A DNA stretch of 64,000 nucleotides. Origin: Vacuolonema iberomarrocanum LEGE 07170. Its GTDB lineage: Bacteria > Cyanobacteriota > Cyanobacteriia > Elainellales > Elainellaceae. Below, piece after piece: positions 56,045 to 64,000 of the stretch. The translations under genes and the position numbers were made by a program. How positions within the stretch are numbered: position 1 is the first letter of the stretch; every line of letters starts with the position of its first letter. The notes below the pieces were generated by a model. That model was given only the letters and a program-made list of their open reading frames with translations. It did not search any database and had not been told where the DNA came from. Location of the stretch: positions 40,323 through 104,322 of the forward strand of contig JADEXA010000020.1 of the NCBI GenBank assembly GCA_015207365.1, written 5' to 3'.

Positions 56045-56320
56045 AATAGAGAAAATCCTCGCTTGCTATCGTCGAAAGCGCTCCATTCATGGTGTAAATT
56101 CTTCCTAGACCAATGCCTTATCTTCTCAGCATCATCGACCTACGTCAGACGATGCTTGTTGGGTAGGGTCGCAACATTGGGAAATTCTGTGCACTGTTTG
56201 TCAGAGTTTGTGAGTTGGTGGCTACAATGAGGCGGTCGCACTCCCTACTCGCTCTAATTGGCATTTATATATAAGATACATTGCACGACCTCAGCCAAAA
56301 AAGGAAGCAAGTTTTCACCT

Positions 56321-56905
56321 ATGGACGATAAGGATTTGGACGAACGGAGCGAACAACCTCCTACCGTTGAAATATTTGATGACAAGGAGCGATCGCTCGT
56401 TTGCTTTGTTGAACATTCCCTCGAAATTGACGAGAAGGAATATCTTCTACTGCTTCCGGTCGATTCTCCCGTCGAGATTTTTGCCTGGATGTCAGATGAC
56501 GAGGACGAAGATGAGGACGAGGAACTCGAAAATCTGATCGATCTTACTGAAGATGATATTGATGAGATTTTTAGCACCGCTAAAGCCGTCCTCGCCGAAC
56601 AAGATTTGCTCTTGCAGCGCACCGCCCACACCCTGAGTGTGAAGGGCGAGCTGCCAGAGGCCGACGAAGAGAGCATCATTATCCTGGATCTCGAAGAGGA
56701 AGACGACGATTTGGGAACCGAACAATTCCAGCGGCTCGCCTACTTCTATCACAACGATCAGGAATATGAAATCTGCACGCCGCTCGATCCGCTTCTCTTC
56801 TTCGCTCGCTATGATGACGAGGGAAATATTCACCTGCTTGCCCCCGACGAGTTTAAAGGCCTGCGATCGCAACTCGAAGCCCAACTCTTCGATTCGCTAG
56901 AGTAG
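56321..56905 (+). CDS. DUF3727 family protein
   Basis: 194 residues, very acidic. It has two related halves, each with a beta-rich DUF3727/DUF1292-like unit (VEIFDDKERSLVCFVEHSLEI and AYFYHNDQEYEICTPLDPLLF). A run of Asp/Glu (DDEDEDEDEELEN) lies near residue 67. Function unknown. In many cyanobacteria it sits directly before mltG, as here with a 47-base gap. ATG 56321 fits the family start; the longer frame from 56258 lacks a ribosome site. It is cytosolic. Confidence 0.88.
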   Translation: MDDKDLDERSEQPPTVEIFDDKERSLVCFVEHSLEIDEKEYLLLLPVDSPVEIFAWMSDDEDEDEDEELENLIDLTEDDIDEIFSTAKAVLAEQDLLLQRTAHTLSVKGELPEADEESIIILDLEEEDDDLGTEQFQRLAYFYHNDQEYEICTPLDPLLFFARYDDEGNIHLLAPDEFKGLRSQLEAQLFDSLE

Positions 56906-56952
56906 GGGAGCATTCCCCTACCATCGCCCTTGCTGTCATTGGACTAAGACCC

Positions 56953-58035
56953 ATGAAGCGATTCTCAAAACTGTTTTTCTATCTGGCGCTTTTCCCCGCA
57001 GTGCTGATCCTTGCAGGCTGGCAAGGATGGCGTTGGTGGAGTTGGGCCGTCGCTCCCGCAGCGGCGGATGTCCCCACCGAAGCCGCCGTGGACCAAGCGG
57101 TGCAAGTAGAAATTCCCACCGGAACCCTACCCCCAGAAATTGGGGAGAACCTGGAAGAACTGGGTATTATTCGTTCAAAAGCTGCGTGGGATTTATGGAC
57201 GCGCTGGCGATCGCTTCAAGACGGCAGTGGCGGCTACCAGGCTGGCGTTTATACCATTTCTCCCTCAGCATCCATGACCGAAATCTCCGACCAGATCTGG
57301 AGTGGAGAGGTTACGCAACTGAGCTACACCATCCCCGAAGGTTGGACGCTTGAGCAAATGGGTAACTACTTCGAGGAACAGGACTTTTTCAGCGCGGAAG
57401 CTTTCTTGCAGGCAACCGAGGCGGTGTCTCGAGCAGACTACCCTTGGCTACCAGAAGACTTGCCCAAGCTTGAAGGTTTTTTATTCCCCGACACCTATGT
57501 TTTTGAGGGGACGCTTACGCCAGAGCTAGTCGTCAGCCAAATGCTTGGGCAGTTTGAACAAGTTGCTCTGCCGCTTTACCAAGAAAATCAGGGGGCGACC
57601 GCCTATACCCTGCTGGAATGGGTAACCCTCGCCAGCATCGTGGAAAAAGAAGCCGTCGTAGAAGCAGAACGCCCGGTGATTGCAGGTGTCTTTGCGCGGC
57701 GTCTGACGGAGAACATTCCTCTGGCTGCTGATCCAACGGTGGAATATGGATTGGGGATCCGCCAAACGGTCGACCAACCCCTCACCTATGCCCAGGTCGA
57801 GACGCCATCTCCCTACAACACTTACATTAATCCAGGCTTGCCGCCCACACCTATTGCTGCGCCGGGGGTAGCGAGTTTAGAAGTTTCGCTCAATCCTGAC
57901 GATACAGAATACCTTTTCTTTGTTGCCCGCTACGACGGAACGCATATCTTTAGCCGCACTCTGGCAGAGCACGAAGCGGCCAAAGATGCAGTGGATGCAT
58001 CTCTAGCCGAACAGTCTTCCACCGTAACGAACTGA
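56953..58035 (+). CDS. mltG: Endolytic peptidoglycan transglycosylase MltG
   Basis: 360 residues with one N-terminal membrane segment (LFFYLALFPAVLILAGWQGW). A LysM-like region follows (PEIGENLEELGIIRSKAAWD), then the YceG catalytic domain with the active Glu in LASIVEKEAVVEAER and the motifs LEGFLFPDTYVF and PYNTYINPGLPPTPIAAPG. It cuts nascent glycan strands and sets their length. It is in the outer face of the inner membrane. The gene is co-directional with DUF3727 before it and the YqeG phosphatase after it. Confidence 0.94.
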   Translation: MKRFSKLFFYLALFPAVLILAGWQGWRWWSWAVAPAAADVPTEAAVDQAVQVEIPTGTLPPEIGENLEELGIIRSKAAWDLWTRWRSLQDGSGGYQAGVYTISPSASMTEISDQIWSGEVTQLSYTIPEGWTLEQMGNYFEEQDFFSAEAFLQATEAVSRADYPWLPEDLPKLEGFLFPDTYVFEGTLTPELVVSQMLGQFEQVALPLYQENQGATAYTLLEWVTLASIVEKEAVVEAERPVIAGVFARRLTENIPLAADPTVEYGLGIRQTVDQPLTYAQVETPSPYNTYINPGLPPTPIAAPGVASLEVSLNPDDTEYLFFVARYDGTHIFSRTLAEHEAAKDAVDASLAEQSSTVTN

Positions 58036-58194
58036 ACCGTAACCCGTTCATGCATCTACGTTCACGTATCTAATCAGTTGACGCCTGTTTACCCTGAACG
58101 AGTTTTTGCGCTGTCTACGCTTAAACTTTTTACATAAAGGGAATAATATCTACCTGAGCGTCCTATCCATTTCTCCCGCCCAAAACCTATCACC

Positions 58195-58716
58195 ATGTCT
58201 TGGGGAAAATTACTACAACCCGATCTCGTGCTTGGGAAACCCATCTTGGATCTCCATCCTGAACTTGTGACCCAGCAAGGACTAAAGGGAATGGTGCTCG
58301 ATGTGGACGAAACCCTAGTCCCCATGACGACGAATGCGGCATCCAATGAGCTGCAAGCGTGGGTAGAAGAGATGCGATCGCAGGTCAAGCTCTGGTTGGT
58401 CAGCAACAATACCAGCCGCACACGTATCAGCACCATCGCCGAAGCCCTCGACTTGCCCTATATGTCTGGTGCAGGGAAACCTTCGCGGCGCAAGTTACGG
58501 CAGGCATCGGAGGCCATGAATCTCCCCGTCGAGCGGGTGGCGATGGTAGGCGATCGCCTCTTTACCGATGTCCTAGCAGGCAATCGCCTGGGCATGTATA
58601 CCATTTTGGTCGAGCCGATGATTGATCCCGCCAACCAAGACCGAACCTACCCGGTGCGATCGTTTGAGGTGTGGGTGTCGCAGAAGCTAGGAGCGACCTT
58701 GGCAGATCTCCCTTGA
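58195..58716 (+). CDS. YqeG-family HAD IIIA phosphatase
   Basis: 173 residues. HAD motif I is VLDVDETLVPM, motif II is LVSNNTS, and motif III/IV lies around KPSRRKLRQASEAMN and MVGDRLFTDVLAGNRLGM. Members related to YqeG and plant PGP phosphatase PTPMT-like proteins dephosphorylate phosphatidylglycerophosphate or other small substrates; the substrate here is not proved. It lies 159 bases after mltG and before proB in the same direction. Confidence 0.9.
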   Translation: MSWGKLLQPDLVLGKPILDLHPELVTQQGLKGMVLDVDETLVPMTTNAASNELQAWVEEMRSQVKLWLVSNNTSRTRISTIAEALDLPYMSGAGKPSRRKLRQASEAMNLPVERVAMVGDRLFTDVLAGNRLGMYTILVEPMIDPANQDRTYPVRSFEVWVSQKLGATLADLP

Positions 58717-58747
58717 CAACACCTGGGGTCGGGTCAAATAAATCCCA

Positions 58748-58854
58748 AGTGCAGGACAAAAAACGAACCCCTGGCTAAAACCCTTGATTTTGTGTAGCGC
58801 GAGCGGTACCCGCGCTACACAAAATCAAGGGTTTTCTGGGTTTTGTCCTGCACT
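58748..58854. repeat. Palindromic element, family D copy 2
   Basis: 107-bp element with perfect 14-bp terminal inverted repeats AGTGCAGGACAAAA / TTTTGTCCTGCACT and an inner stem AACCCTTGATTTTGTGTAGC / GCTACACAAAATCAAGGGTT. It is 31 bases past the yqeG stop. Confidence 0.9.
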
Positions 58855-59084
58855 CAGAAATCAATCAGTCGATCGAATCCGCGACGAGACGGCAGGCTTT
58901 GTCCTGTGCGGGTTTTCATAACCGGAGCTTTAAGGGTCAGACCAACGCAGCTCACTCCATCCAAGAGTCTTATTTTTTGTAACGTTTTACTGCGAAACGC
59001 AGTCTCCTGCAACGTTTCTGCAATCTAAAGAAAATATTAAAAACATCTCGTTATCTTCGAAATACTGGCAAATTATAAATAGAT

Positions 59085-59180
59085 AAATGGGGTCATGCTT
59101 ATAAAGACCCTAGGGTATAAAACCTGTCTCATATAACGCAAGGCGTCGATTCCTATTCAGTGGAATCGGCGCTTTGCTTA
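59085..59180 (+). ncRNA. Candidate small RNA or terminator structure
   Basis: In an AT-rich 560-base gap two stems follow each other: GGGTC/GACCC (59090 and 59106) and a 14-bp stem AAGGCGTCGATTCC / GGAATCGGCGCTTT (59140-59153 and 59162-59175, two wobble pairs). The second ends in TTTG. No gene precedes it on this strand within 300 bases, so it could end a small RNA. This is weak evidence. Confidence 0.3.
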
Positions 59181-59415
59181 TGGGATCCGATTCTTTCCTG
59201 CCAAGGATCAATTTTATTAGGATAGATAATTATCTATTTCATCAGTCATTCTTTGGTACGCAACGAGTTAACTCAATGCTTTCCATTGCGCATATTTTAT
59301 GAATAGCTGAAGGGAATCGGGGTGTTGAGAAACCGATCAGGAGAGGGCGATCGCTTCTCAACCCGGCCCGAAACCCGTATGCTGGGGTGTTGGATATTGG
59401 CTTGCCGAGAACCCC

Positions 59416-60537
59416 ATGAAGCCCCAACAACAAACCCTGGTCGTCAAAATCGGTACCTCCAGCCTCACCTCGCCTGATACGGGGATGCTAGCGCTCTCGA
59501 CAATCGCCGCGCTGGTAGAAACCTTATGTCAACTGCGGCGCGAGGGCTATGCCGTGGTGCTGGTGTCCTCTGGAGCCGTGGGGATTGGGTGCCAGCGGCT
59601 CGACCTGAAGGAACGCCCCCGTACCATTGCCATGACGCAGGCCGTCGCGGCGGTGGGTCAGGGACGCTTGATGCGGGTTTACGATGATCTCTTTTCGACC
59701 TTTAACCAGCCGATCGCCCAGGTATTGATTACCCGCAGCGACCTAATCCAGCGGCAGCATTACGTCAGTGCTTATCGGACGTTTCGGCAGCTCCTCCAAT
59801 TAGGCGTCATCCCCATCGTCAACGAGAATGACACTCTGGCCGTGGAAGAACTGCGGTTTGGCGACAACGATACCCTCTCTGCACGGGTGGCTGGGCTCGT
59901 GCAGGCCGACTGGCTGTTCTTGCTGACCGATGTGGATCGGCTTTATTCGGCTGACCCCCGCCGCTATCCCGATGCCAAGCCCATCAAGGTTGTCCATGAC
60001 ATCAAGGCGCTGGAGGAGTTACAGATTCAGGCGGGCAAGCCGGGCAGCTCTTGGGGTACCGGGGGCATGGTGACGAAGATTGAGGCGGCACGCATCGCCA
60101 CCAGTGCCGGAATTCGGATGGTGATCACCGATGGGCGATCGCCCCGCAATGTGGCCAAAATTCTCAAGGGCGAACCTCTGGGCACTCACTTTGAGCCGGA
60201 GCCCCAACCCCAACGCGCGCGCAAACGCTGGATCGCCAATGGGCTGATTCCCTGTGGCAAGCTGCACCTCGATGCAGGGGCCGTGCGGGCGATCGCCGAT
60301 GCTGGAAAGTCTCTCCTCGCCGCTGGCATCACCCAGGTCGAAGGCACCTTCCACCCCCAGGATGCCGTCCTCCTCTGTGACCCCCAAGGAGAAGAGGTAG
60401 CACGGGGCATCGTCAACTACAGCAGCACCGAACTCAATGCCATCCAGGGGCACCGCTCCGACGATATTGCCAAGATCCTCGGCTACGAAGGCGCCGAAAC
60501 AGTGATCCATCGAGATAATTTGGTTCTGAGCCTCTGA
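59416..60537 (+). CDS. proB: Glutamate 5-kinase
   Basis: 373 residues. The amino acid kinase domain (1-260) has [50 protein letters not shown] and [17 protein letters not shown]-terminal PUA domain (about 275-365) follows, as in bacterial ProB. It phosphorylates glutamate in the first step of proline synthesis and is inhibited by proline. ATG 59416 is 16 bases after a weak GCCGAG site. It completes the ruvX-DUF3727-mltG-yqeG-proB cluster. A family A palindrome lies 55 bases past its stop. Confidence 0.96.
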   Translation: MKPQQQTLVVKIGTSSLTSPDTGMLALSTIAALVETLCQLRREGYAVVLVSSGAVGIGCQRLDLKERPRTIAMTQAVAAVGQGRLMRVYDDLFSTFNQPIAQVLITRSDLIQRQHYVSAYRTFRQLLQLGVIPIVNENDTLAVEELRFGDNDTLSARVAGLVQADWLFLLTDVDRLYSADPRRYPDAKPIKVVHDIKALEELQIQAGKPGSSWGTGGMVTKIEAARIATSAGIRMVITDGRSPRNVAKILKGEPLGTHFEPEPQPQRARKRWIANGLIPCGKLHLDAGAVRAIADAGKSLLAAGITQVEGTFHPQDAVLLCDPQGEEVARGIVNYSSTELNAIQGHRSDDIAKILGYEGAETVIHRDNLVLSL

Positions 60538-60591
60538 AGTGCTAGCGATCCTATGAAAACTACTACCGAGCATTCTTCAAAGCAGGGCTTT

Positions 60592-60700
60592 ATATCAAAT
60601 CCGGTTGAAGAACCCAAATACAAATATTATTTGTGGCCGCTGCAAAGCAGCGGCCACAAATAATATTTGGGTTTTATGACTATTTAACTGGATTTGATAT
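60592..60700. repeat. Palindromic element, family A copy 2
   Basis: Terminal repeats ATATCAAATCCGGTT and AACTGGATTTGATAT (one mismatch) enclose AACCCAAATA / TATTTGGGTT and the stem TGGCCGCTGC/GCAGCGGCCA. It is the cleanest copy of the family. The flanks read TA outside both ends, which fits a TA target as used by IS630/Tc1-type elements. Confidence 0.9.
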
Positions 60701-60790
60701 TAAAGGATGACCGGCAGTAACTTCTTAGCGAATTGCCATTACCTATGGTCTTAAAACTATGGTATCGATTTTAACAAGTCTATGCATTTT

Positions 60791-60825
60791 CAAAATAAAA
60801 ACCCCAGGTGATGTCACCTAGGGGT
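60791..60825 (-). terminator. Intrinsic terminator facing the minus strand
   Basis: ACCCC-A-GGTGA / TCACC-TA-GGGGT hairpin followed on the minus strand by TTTTTATTTT. The nearest minus-strand gene, the histidine kinase, ends 560 bases upstream of it, so it may end a long 3' tail or a separate small RNA from 60830-61070. Confidence 0.6.
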
Positions 60826-61075
60826 CGGAGTTCCTGAAAATCGTCACTTGAATACATGATCGCAATCACATTCAAAAATCACAAGAGGGGCATGACCCAT
60901 CATTTTGATGAATAAAAAAAATCGGAAAAGCGGGATTTTACGGAAAAAACGCCCCTTTCGGCATGTATACGCTTTACAGCTGGTACTTAAGACGCTCAAT
61001 CTACCGATTTTTCTGCTGTAGCAGCACTAACGTTCTAGTTTCAGCAGTCTGTGTAGGAGATAGATCATACCCTAG

Positions 61076-61303
61076 GTGTTTTCTGACGATGCCTTGACCC
61101 CGTTGTCGGCAGAGATCGATCGCCAGCTTCAGCTCCTCAAAACGCGATCGCCCGCAACCGTCAAAGGGGAAGCGGAGGCCGAAGCCGACTTATATCAAAT
61201 CCGGTTGAAGAACCCAAATATCGTTTGTGCTAGGCAGCGGGCGCAAACGATAGTTAGGTTTTGCGGCTGTTTAACCCGATTGGATACTATACCAATTCGC
61301 TAA
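61076..61303 (+). pseudogene. Short open frame running into a palindromic element
   Basis: From GTG 61076, after TAGGAG, the frame encodes a hydrophilic helix (FSDDALTPLSAEIDRQLQLL and EAEAEADL), then crosses into family A copy 3 at 61192 and ends inside it. I think this is a fragment of a gene cut by the element, but no family is recognised, and it could also be chance. Confidence 0.25.
61192..61290. repeat. Palindromic element, family A copy 3 (degenerate)
   Basis: Left end ATATCAAATCCGGTTGAAGA is identical to copy 2. The inner stem is TATCGTTTGTG... / CGCAAACGATA. The right end is worn (AACCCGATTGGATACTAT). It is directly followed by a family C element. Confidence 0.82.
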
Positions 61304-61386
61304 GAATCCACACAGATATTTTTTGAAAGCCCCGCACTGCGGGGCTTTCAAAAAATATCTGGTTTTGGTTTTTATAGAATTGATAT
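61289..61386. repeat. Palindromic element, family C copy 2
   Basis: Outer ends ATACCAATTC and GAATTGATAT enclose a 20-bp stem that starts AGATATTTTTTGAAAGCCCC. The core is the same as copy 1 at 22742. The right end reaches the stop codon of the histidine kinase gene. Confidence 0.85.
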
Positions 61387-62645
61387 CACATATAGGGCAG
61401 GGTGATGTCGAGGGTTGTTCCCTGATTGGGAGCACTATGGATGATGAGAGTGCCGCCGAGGGCGTGGGTACGTTCGCGTATGCCCTGTAAGCCGAATCCA
61501 CTAGAGTTTTGGGTAGGGTGGAAACCATTGCCGTTGTCGGAAATTTGCAGGGCGATCGCCTCGGGCAGAGTATGCAGCGAGAGGCGCGTCTCCGTAGCGT
61601 AGGCATGTTTGGTGATGTTGGTCAGCGCCTCTTGCAGGATGCGGTAGAGGCTGGTGCGCACATCCGGCGGCAGGGGACGGGATAGCTGGATGGAGGTGAT
61701 GGGCTGGATGCCTGTCGTGGTGGTGAAGTCTTGCAGAAGAGCGGCGATCGCAGCCTCCAACGACTGCTGCAACGGATCGGTGCGCATGGCAGCAACCGAC
61801 TGCCGCACATCCTGGAGCGCGGTCGAGCCCAGCTTCTTGGCCTCCTGCAAAAACTGCTGAGCCTTGTCAGGTTGATGATTAAATAGCTTGAGCGCCGTTT
61901 CCAGTTGCAGGTTCAAGGCGGTGAGGGAGTGGCCCAGGGAGTCGTGGATGTCGCGAGCGATGCGGTTGCGCTCCTGTTCCATTGCCAGGTTTTCCACCCG
62001 CAGGGCATAGTCCCTCAACTGGCGATTGGCCTCCGTCAACCGTTGCCGACTGGCACGTTCGGCCATCAGCGCATTCACCAAAAAGAGGACGAACAGAAGC
62101 GCCAAACCAAAAACGAGTAACGTGTTCAGGGTGGTAGCGAAGAAAACGGGGCGGAGGCGATCGCGCAGCGCGGGAGATGCGACAAAATCGCTGAGGCGCA
62201 TGCGCATGAACCCTAGCAACAGAAAGCTACAAAACGCCGCCACCGTGACAAAAATCCGTCCCGGCAAGCGAAACATCAGACAACTGCGAATTACCAGCAC
62301 GATATATAGCAGTGGAAACAGATGCAGCCGCCGTCCGCTTGTAGAAGTTGCAAGGAACAGCCACCCAAACTCCAGCAAGGTATAGGGAATGGCAATGGCT
62401 AGGCGCGTTGGCAGCCGCAAACCCATCAACCCAAAGCCAGTAATGCTCAACAGCTTGAAAATAGGAAACACCGGGGCAAAACGCGGAGGGCGGGGCAAGA
62501 GAAAATCGCTGAGCAGGGCGATCGCCAATAATCCCCACTCGGCATACAGCAAAAAGGGAAAGGGATGATTCTGCGGAGTAATGGGGCGATCGCTTATCAC
62601 CCCGCCGCTAATTCGACCTTCTTTTCGGCCACCTGTCCTCGCCAT
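61386..62645 (-). CDS. Sensor histidine kinase, NarL/DesK type
   Basis: 419 residues. Six or so membrane segments occupy the N-terminal 200 residues (FPFLLYAEWGLLAIALLSDFL onwards). A coiled HisKA_3 dimerisation helix follows with the phospho-accepting His in RNRIARDIHDSLGHSLTALN, and an HATPase domain with ISDNGNGF and GFGLQGIRERTHALGG. It would respond to a membrane or envelope signal and phosphorylate a LuxR-type response regulator, which is not in the window. It is divergent from a Spy/CpxP-like gene 192 bases away, which suggests envelope-stress sensing. Confidence 0.93.
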   Translation of the reverse strand: MARTGGRKEGRISGGVISDRPITPQNHPFPFLLYAEWGLLAIALLSDFLLPRPPRFAPVFPIFKLLSITGFGLMGLRLPTRLAIAIPYTLLEFGWLFLATSTSGRRLHLFPLLYIVLVIRSCLMFRLPGRIFVTVAAFCSFLLLGFMRMRLSDFVASPALRDRLRPVFFATTLNTLLVFGLALLFVLFLVNALMAERASRQRLTEANRQLRDYALRVENLAMEQERNRIARDIHDSLGHSLTALNLQLETALKLFNHQPDKAQQFLQEAKKLGSTALQDVRQSVAAMRTDPLQQSLEAAIAALLQDFTTTTGIQPITSIQLSRPLPPDVRTSLYRILQEALTNITKHAYATETRLSLHTLPEAIALQISDNGNGFHPTQNSSGFGLQGIRERTHALGGTLIIHSAPNQGTTLDITLPYM

Positions 62646-62837
62646 CGGTGCTCAGCCTGTTCCTACAAACCCACGGAAAAATTGTCTGCCCTTACGTTAC
62701 CCCACGCGCTTCCTGCTGCACCCATGACCAAGGTCATGGTTCAAGTCGTGACCTCCGCATCAGGCGATCGCCCCTTGCCGCTGAATAGGATGAAGACGTT
62801 TCAACCAACCTAGATTTTTGAAACTCAAGGAGATTTT

Positions 62838-63602
62838 ATGAAACGTCAATGGACATTACTGGCGATTGCAGGTGGATTGGCTGCCCTGACGCTGGCGATC
62901 GCTCCCCTATCGAGCATGGCACAGTCTGCTGAAGGGGGACGCGGCTTGCGGGGCGAAGGTCGCGGACGGGTCATCGAACAGCTCGACCTGACTGAGCAGC
63001 AGCAGGCAGAGTTGCAGCAAATCCGCGCCGCTCATCAGGCGGAGGTGAGCGCCATTCTCACCGACGCGCAGCAAGATGCCATCCAAACTGGAATCGAAGC
63101 GGGTGAACCCATGCCTGCCCTCCTGCGCTCCATCGACTTGAGCCAAGAGCAGCGGGACAACTTACAGGCTCTGCGAGAAACCCATCGGCAGCAAGGTCGG
63201 GAGGTGCTGACCCCAGAGCAGCAAGCCCAAATCGATGAACTGCAAGCAAACCGGGGCGATCGAGGCGATCGCTCTGGCCGTGGATGGGAGATCCTCGAAG
63301 AGCTGGATCTGACCAATGAGCAACGGGCAGAACTGAACCAGATTCGAGAAGCCAGCCGCGAAGAAATGGCGACAGTTCTGAACGACGAGCAGCAGGCAGC
63401 ATTCCGGTCAGGACTGGCGGCAGGTGAGCCAATCCCTGAATTGCTGCGATCGCTCGACCTCAGTGATGACCAGCGAGCCACCCTACGAACCATCGTCGAG
63501 GATGGCTTAGCCGAAGCTCGCGATGTGCTAACTCCAGAGCAACAAGCTCAAATCGATGAGCTACGGGAATCTCGGCGCGGTCGGCGCGGTGGAATGCAGT
63601 AG
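62838..63602 (+). CDS. Spy/CpxP-like periplasmic protein with four internal repeats
   Basis: 254 residues. The signal peptide ends SSMA-QS. The mature part has four similar units, each starting L/IDL(T/S)xxQ (LDLTEQQQAELQQIR, IDLSQEQRDNLQALR, LDLTNEQRAELNQIR, LDLSDDQRATLRTIV). The second and fourth end in the same LTPEQQAQIDEL, so the gene arose by an internal duplication of a two-unit block. LTxxQ helices are the hallmark of CpxP/Spy, which bind misfolded periplasmic proteins. The divergent histidine kinase may control it. GGAG precedes the ATG. Confidence 0.85.
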   Translation: MKRQWTLLAIAGGLAALTLAIAPLSSMAQSAEGGRGLRGEGRGRVIEQLDLTEQQQAELQQIRAAHQAEVSAILTDAQQDAIQTGIEAGEPMPALLRSIDLSQEQRDNLQALRETHRQQGREVLTPEQQAQIDELQANRGDRGDRSGRGWEILEELDLTNEQRAELNQIREASREEMATVLNDEQQAAFRSGLAAGEPIPELLRSLDLSDDQRATLRTIVEDGLAEARDVLTPEQQAQIDELRESRRGRRGGMQ

Positions 63603-63610
63603 GGGCGGTT

Positions 63611-63840
63611 AAGTTCCAGATCTGCGACTTCTCTCTCGAATGTACTCCCTGGCTCAAGGAAGGACTACAGAAGTCGCAGATCTTATCCGCACTCCCACAA
63701 CCCAAGTCTGCGGACTCTTTCTCAAACGTGGTTCTCAATTCGAGGGAAGTTGATAATTGATAGAAGCCGTAGAACTGATTCTGACGTCTTTCTCGAACGT
63801 GCTTCTTAGCTCAGGAGGAAGTCACAGAAGTTGCAGGGCT
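63611..63840. repeat. Degenerate direct and inverted repeats after the Spy-like gene
   Basis: An exact 15-bp inverted pair AGATCTGCGACTTCT (63618) / AGAAGTCGCAGATCT (63669) and three related 35-bp direct repeats of the type TCTCGAA(C/T)GT...CT.A.CTC(A/G)AGGAAG at about 63631, 63716 and 63787. The rest of the region to 64000 shows no gene. Confidence 0.6.
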
Positions 63841-64000
63841 AGCTAACGCTCACAATCACCCGACGCAAACGAATATAGCAATCCGTTTTGATTTTTGAAG
63901 GGAGTAAGGGAAAATACAGAGGTCGAGTCGTATCCAGGTTACTTCGGTGGTCAATACCTCTTCCCAAACTGCAGTAGAAGAATTACAAGGATTCATTGCG

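Noticed and set aside
59140..59175. tRNA-like fold
   Set aside because: Only one long stem, with no D-arm, anticodon arm or TTCGA motif. No tRNA gene was found anywhere in the window.

Overview
The window is cyanobacterial chromosomal DNA. The palindrome GCGATCGC (HIP1) is scattered through almost every gene. Markers of the phylum include SbtA/SbtB bicarbonate uptake, the plastid-type division protein Ftn2/ZipN (ARC6), CRR7 (NDH-1 biogenesis), a GUN4 domain, a DICT-domain protein, DUF3318, DUF3727 and a HetZ-like/PatU-like pair. Composition and repeat load suggest a filamentous or Leptolyngbya-like genome, but I cannot name the species. No rRNA, tRNA, prophage, complete insertion sequence or CRISPR array was found.

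Layout. 0-9.5 kb: end of a JAMM protease gene, a MoeB/rhodanese enzyme, an HDAC-like deacetylase, gyrA, a DICT/degenerate HD-GYP protein, a pentapeptide-repeat protein and a small exported protein. 9.5-23.4 kb: CRR7, pdhA, ftn2/zipN (preceded by seven perfect 20-bp repeats), an AEC carrier with a PLP decarboxylase, purL, HetZ-like/PatU-like genes and ssb. 23.4-27.5 kb: a worn accessory patch with an orphan ParD-like antitoxin, a Uma2 remnant, an intact NACHT-GUN4 NTPase, a decapitated Y1 transposase joined to REP-like hairpins, and an RHH gene with an in-frame stop. 27.5-36.4 kb: DUF3318, an M20 amidohydrolase, an AT-rich DUF1611 + PLP racemase operon that looks acquired, sbtAB, and a decayed leucine-rich-repeat gene.

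36.9-40 kb: a DAHP synthase gene (first step of aromatic amino acid synthesis) and a MocR-type regulator. The DAHP synthase leader is the most striking feature of the window. It encodes two tandem short peptides packed with Phe/Tyr/Trp codons. Each is followed by an intrinsic terminator, and the last codons of each peptide are complementary to the 5' arm of its own terminator. This is a complete double ribosome-mediated attenuator.

40.6-64 kb: a conserved small protein, DinB, ABC-F, recJ, an MFS transporter, a Ser/Thr kinase with WD40 repeats, a coiled-coil membrane protein, an oligopeptide-type binding protein, leuD, a sulfotransferase, GNAT, ruvX, DUF3727, mltG, a YqeG-type HAD phosphatase, proB, a NarL-type histidine kinase and a divergent Spy/CpxP-like protein.

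Several families of short palindromic elements (called A to G here) are dispersed through the window. They often lie exactly at stop codons, and one copy is nested inside another.
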